Made by a program: the position numbers and the translations under genes. Shown here in pieces: positions 4,903 to 7,161 of a stretch of 7,161 nt of DNA. The stretch comes from Spartobacteria bacterium (GTDB taxonomy: Bacteria; Verrucomicrobiota; Verrucomicrobiia; Chthoniobacterales; UBA6821): contig CANIBV010000082.1 in assembly GCA_947466005.1 (NCBI GenBank), positions 1 to 7,161 on the forward strand. Direction: 5' to 3'. Every line of letters starts with the position of its first letter. Positions within the stretch are counted from its first letter, which is position 1. The notes under the pieces were generated by a model. That model was not told where the DNA came from and ran no database searches. It worked only from the letters and a program-made list of their open reading frames with translations.

Positions 4903-5940
4903 TCAATGCGTCGTTGCGCAGATCATCCAGAGCGAAATTAAAAAGATCACGGCCTGTATAGCGACGCTCACCTTGTCCATGAACTGCGCTTTTTCATAGT
5001 CATCAAGCTGGTGCTTCTTGTCCAAGCCTCCTTGGATCACCACCTGCACCAATGAGATAATGATGAGCAAATAGACAACCACGTAAATCTTGTCCATGAG
5101 GACCAGATAGTTCACTTCGGGCAGATTAGAGGTATAGCCCTGCTGCATGAAGACGGTGGTGAGAAGCGCCGTCCCCGTCATTGCTGCCCGGGAGGCCAAC
5201 TGCGAGGGATGCAGCAGGAGAGCCGTCCAACAGGCCAGCAGAATGATCAGGACCGGTAGGAGCATCTTCCATAGGAAGAAGTTGACGGGGCGAGTGACCT
5301 CGATCTTGAAGGTGATCGATCCGTAGTCCGTCCCATTGGTTCCGACGGTCTGGTCTCCTAGATTAGACGGGTAGTGGTGGATGCCGGCGAGGCCCGACCA
5401 TGATTTCACGCTCCAACCCGGGATATTGATACCCGGATCGATGCCTGAGTTTTTTTGATCCAAACGGTAAAGAATCTTATCGACCGTGTAGGTGTTATCC
5501 TCCATCGAGAGGGTGAGGGTGTGGTGCTCCAGAGGGAATCTCTTCAAGCTGAAGGGCTGGAAGAATCGTCCCTCGATCCTGAGGCACTGGTACTTGCGGC
5601 CGTCTGGGAAGGTGATCGGCTTGGGGTAGGTTCTCACCTTTGTCAGTCCCCAACTCTCCACATTATTGACTAACTCGGCGGTCTCGCTCGGATCGATGTC
5701 ACCCTTCCAGATGAACCAGACGTAGGCGGTCATGTAGAAGGTATTGGAATGGACATCCAGGTTGTAGATGACTGTCGGCCAGACACCCACCTCCACAAAC
5801 TCCGGGGAGGTCACGTTAGAGCTGCGCGCAGCCTGATTTAGCTGCGTTTTTTCCTCTGATGAGGCATCAAGGGGAAGCCCGCATCCTAGCAAAAGAAGCG
5901 CTGTAAGTAGAATGCATCGTAGGGGAGCATGAAGGAACAT
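4903..5940 (-). CDS. Pentameric ligand-gated ion channel (prokaryotic Cys-loop receptor homologue)
   Basis: This 345-residue membrane protein is related to the GLIC and ELIC channels. A signal peptide (1-26, cleavage likely after LDA) precedes an extracellular beta-sandwich (about 45-217). Its Pro-loop, FSLKRFPLEHHTLTL (130-144), stands in place of the Cys-loop and lacks the paired cysteines, as in other bacterial members. Four helices follow: M1 (about 218-243, starting RPVNFFLW), M2 (246-268), M3 (277-303, YLVLMDKIYVVVYLL) and M4 (321-342). The M3-M4 loop is short and no intracellular domain is present. The M2-M3 link SNLPEVNY matches GLIC and the glycine receptor in register. In that register L260 is the 9' gate, and the -2' to 0' residues are A249, S250 and R251, with no acidic residue. 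ATG 5940 was preferred over TTG 5976, which would put 12 unsuitable residues before the signal. The ligand is unknown. The methyltransferase gene lies 71 bases upstream on the same strand. Confidence 0.9.
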   Translation of the reverse strand: MFLHAPLRCILLTALLLLGCGLPLDASSEEKTQLNQAARSSNVTSPEFVEVGVWPTVIYNLDVHSNTFYMTAYVWFIWKGDIDPSETAELVNNVESWGLTKVRTYPKPITFPDGRKYQCLRIEGRFFQPFSLKRFPLEHHTLTLSMEDNTYTVDKILYRLDQKNSGIDPGINIPGWSVKSWSGLAGIHHYPSNLGDQTVGTNGTDYGSITFKIEVTRPVNFFLWKMLLPVLIILLACWTALLLHPSQLASRAAMTGTALLTTVFMQQGYTSNLPEVNYLVLMDKIYVVVYLLIIISLVQVVIQGGLDKKHQLDDYEKAQFMDKVSVAIQAVIFLISLWMICATTH

Positions 5941-6011
5941 CCACGATGCGTAGCTGGATGAACACCCTATGCACAAGCTTCAGCTTCCCGACATTTTCTT
6001 TCGTGCCACTT

Positions 6012-6767
6012 TTATGAACTGTGTTCGATTGTTCTAAAGACCATCAGGGCATAAAAATCTGTCTGATCCATGAAGAGGACTTCGGCAGGATCGAATCCAC
6101 TCAAAGCAGCCAATCGGTTCAACGTGCCAATCTCCTCGGGGTAATCGGAAGAGGTGACATGCTGAATTGCTCCGGCCACTTCTTCTGCCGTGAGTGCATT
6201 CCAGGCCCATTCGGCATGATCGACCCAACGACCCATGTAAGAGTCATGTGTCTCTCCGGGCGTGAGGACGGGATCAAAAATCACGAGGGCCCCACAGGGA
6301 GAGAGCTTCAGACGCAGCTCTCCGAAGAAGAACTCCTTCTCCGTTCGCGGCAGGTGGTGCAGCGAAAGGCCGATATAAATGATGTCGTAAGTGTCGGGAA
6401 GCGAAGTGATCTCCGTCAGAAAGTCGCCAATCTTCAGCGTGCAGGGAGCCTTGATTTGTCGCGTATTCTGCTCGGCGAGATCCAGGGCCACGGGGGAAAT
6501 GTCCATGCCCGTGTAGCCGGAAAGACTGCGCCCCTCAAGAATCTCGGAGCTAAACAAGCCGTCGCCGCATCCCAGATCCAGGAAAGAAAAGGGTCTCCCC
6601 AGTTCCTGCTCGAGGCCATTCAGCCACTCGCCAAGCGATGCCTTCACCGAGCGGTGGTAAAGGTAGTCGTTATCGACGATCCGGCGGTAGAGGGACCAGC
6701 CGTTGAAGAATGCCGCGACCGCTTCCGGGTCACGGGAGCAAGACTCAATATGCGGGTCCGGATTCAT
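6012..6767 (-). CDS. Class I SAM-dependent methyltransferase of unknown substrate
   Basis: This is a 251-residue Rossmann-fold methyltransferase. Motif I is FLDLGCGDG (62-70). The acidic residue ending strand 2 is in GMDISP (87-92), followed by the GDF motif (114-116) for the adenine. Motif IV-like DIIYIGLSLHHLP (128-140) and the strand-5 block GALVIFDPV (159-167) also match small-molecule enzymes of the Methyltransf_12/25 type. No membrane segment or extra domain is seen. The substrate cannot be read from sequence; the HHLP ending is typical of enzymes acting on small molecules, lipids or natural products. ATG 6767 was chosen. A GTG at 6791 would add eight residues, and neither start has a convincing Shine-Dalgarno sequence. 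The ion-channel gene follows on the same strand, so the two may be co-transcribed, but the gap is long enough for a separate promoter. Confidence 0.87.
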   Translation of the reverse strand: MNPDPHIESCSRDPEAVAAFFNGWSLYRRIVDNDYLYHRSVKASLGEWLNGLEQELGRPFSFLDLGCGDGLFSSEILEGRSLSGYTGMDISPVALDLAEQNTRQIKAPCTLKIGDFLTEITSLPDTYDIIYIGLSLHHLPRTEKEFFFGELRLKLSPCGALVIFDPVLTPGETHDSYMGRWVDHAEWAWNALTAEEVAGAIQHVTSSDYPEEIGTLNRLAALSGFDPAEVLFMDQTDFYALMVFRTIEHSS

Positions 6768-6910
6768 CACGGTTTGAACATAGGCTATCACCTTCAGAAA
6801 TCCATCTTACACTCACTGCATCAAGCAGAAACAGGTAAGCTTAGGTTACCCTGATCTTGGTTGGCCAGGGATAGGGAAACGACCCTCCTTGGCGCCAGTG
6901 TTCCACCTCC

Positions 6911-7161
6911 TCATCCGTGCAGAAGGGCACGGGCATCGACCATCGCGATCACGACGCGCAGTGTTGTTCCGGCCACGGACCGGATCACATCGATCACTGC
7001 GGCGGGATGCGAGACCCCCGAGGCCTCCACGAGGAGATGACAGATCCCCCCTTGCTTCATCCGGGCGACCTCGCCGGCAAATGATCCGAGTTTCTCCCCC
7101 GAGATCGACCCGTTGTTGAGGAGGGCCAGCGTGCCGTTCTTGACGGAGACGCGCTCCTCCA
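6911..7161 (-). CDS. C-terminal end of a CobW/P47K-like GTPase relative, apparently truncated
   Basis: The last 82 codons of a gene entering from the right edge. HLLVEASGVSHPAAVIDVI fits the conserved (I/V)E(T/A)SG-x-x-x-P segment of CobW/P47K metallochaperone GTPases. RVVIAMVDARALL fits the following strand with VVDA. Upstream, the position where these proteins carry the metal-binding NGCxCC motif reads NNGSISGE, so all three cysteines are missing. Family members continue well beyond VDA, through the NKxD guanine-specificity motif and a C-terminal CobW_C domain, but here a TGA follows LLHG. None of the other frames after the stop contains a recognisable continuation. The reading frame and GC-rich third positions are still gene-like. 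It is either a reduced regulatory relative or a decaying pseudogene; the P-loop lies outside the window, so this is unresolved. Confidence 0.6.
   Translation of the reverse strand, partial: EERVSVKNGTLALLNNGSISGEKLGSFAGEVARMKQGGICHLLVEASGVSHPAAVIDVIRSVAGTTLRVVIAMVDARALLHG

Noticed and set aside
5880..5921. LLGC in the channel signal peptide as a lipoprotein box
   Set aside because: The residue two before the cysteine is Leu rather than a typical small or Ala/Ser/Thr residue, and ligand-gated channels are not lipoproteins; ordinary cleavage after LDA fits better.
6834..6850. Short inverted repeat GGTAA/TTACC around TAAGCTTA before the methyltransferase gene
   Set aside because: The stem is five base pairs with no T-run, and it overlaps the end of the 31-codon frame; not enough to call a terminator.
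6021..6854. Long plus-strand open frame opposite the methyltransferase
   Set aside because: It is antisense to clear Rossmann methyltransferase motifs and has no recognisable domain.

Overview
The window most likely comes from a Verrucomicrobiota (PVC-group) bacterium. The pointers are a PEP-CTERM-sorted exported protein with a sulfatase-modifying-factor fold, a bacterial pentameric ligand-gated ion channel, an HpnD-like squalene/phytoene synthase, GC-rich codon use and weak or absent Shine-Dalgarno sequences in front of most genes. The phylum is inferred from gene content only; there is no rRNA or other phylogenetic marker here.

Layout. At 1-827, on the minus strand, pgsA (CDP-alcohol phosphatidyltransferase) is followed 25 bases later by der, a ribosome-assembly GTPase that runs off the left edge. 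Divergent from pgsA, across an 82-base spacer, a squalene/phytoene synthase is read on the plus strand (910-1779). It converges on a minus-strand PEP-CTERM/FGE-sulfatase-domain protein (1898-2830), and the two share a bidirectional terminator-like hairpin next to a small tandem octamer repeat. A 300-base non-coding stretch containing three small hairpins and a homopolymeric C8 tract separates that gene from a UbiD-family prenyl-FMN decarboxylase (3131-4609, minus). A plus-strand tRNA-Asp(GTC) lies upstream of ubiD with a perfect inverted repeat in its leader. A second minus-strand group follows: a pentameric ligand-gated ion channel (4903-5940) downstream of a class I SAM-dependent methyltransferase (6012-6767). 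The right edge holds the end of a CobW/P47K-like GTPase relative that appears truncated and has lost its metal-binding cysteines.

Functional picture. Most of the window is chromosomal housekeeping or lipid-related: phospholipid head-group synthesis (pgsA), isoprenoid head-to-head coupling (the synthase), an aromatic or quinone-precursor decarboxylase (UbiD), ribosome assembly (der) and a tRNA. I see no integrase, transposase, CRISPR array or toxin-antitoxin pair. No wholly new multi-gene system is evident. The most interesting items are the ion channel, whose pore entrance reads Ala-Ser-Arg where cation channels carry an acidic residue; the cysteine-free FGE-fold surface protein; the decayed CobW-like gene end; and RNA hairpins at the pgsA start and in the tRNA leader.
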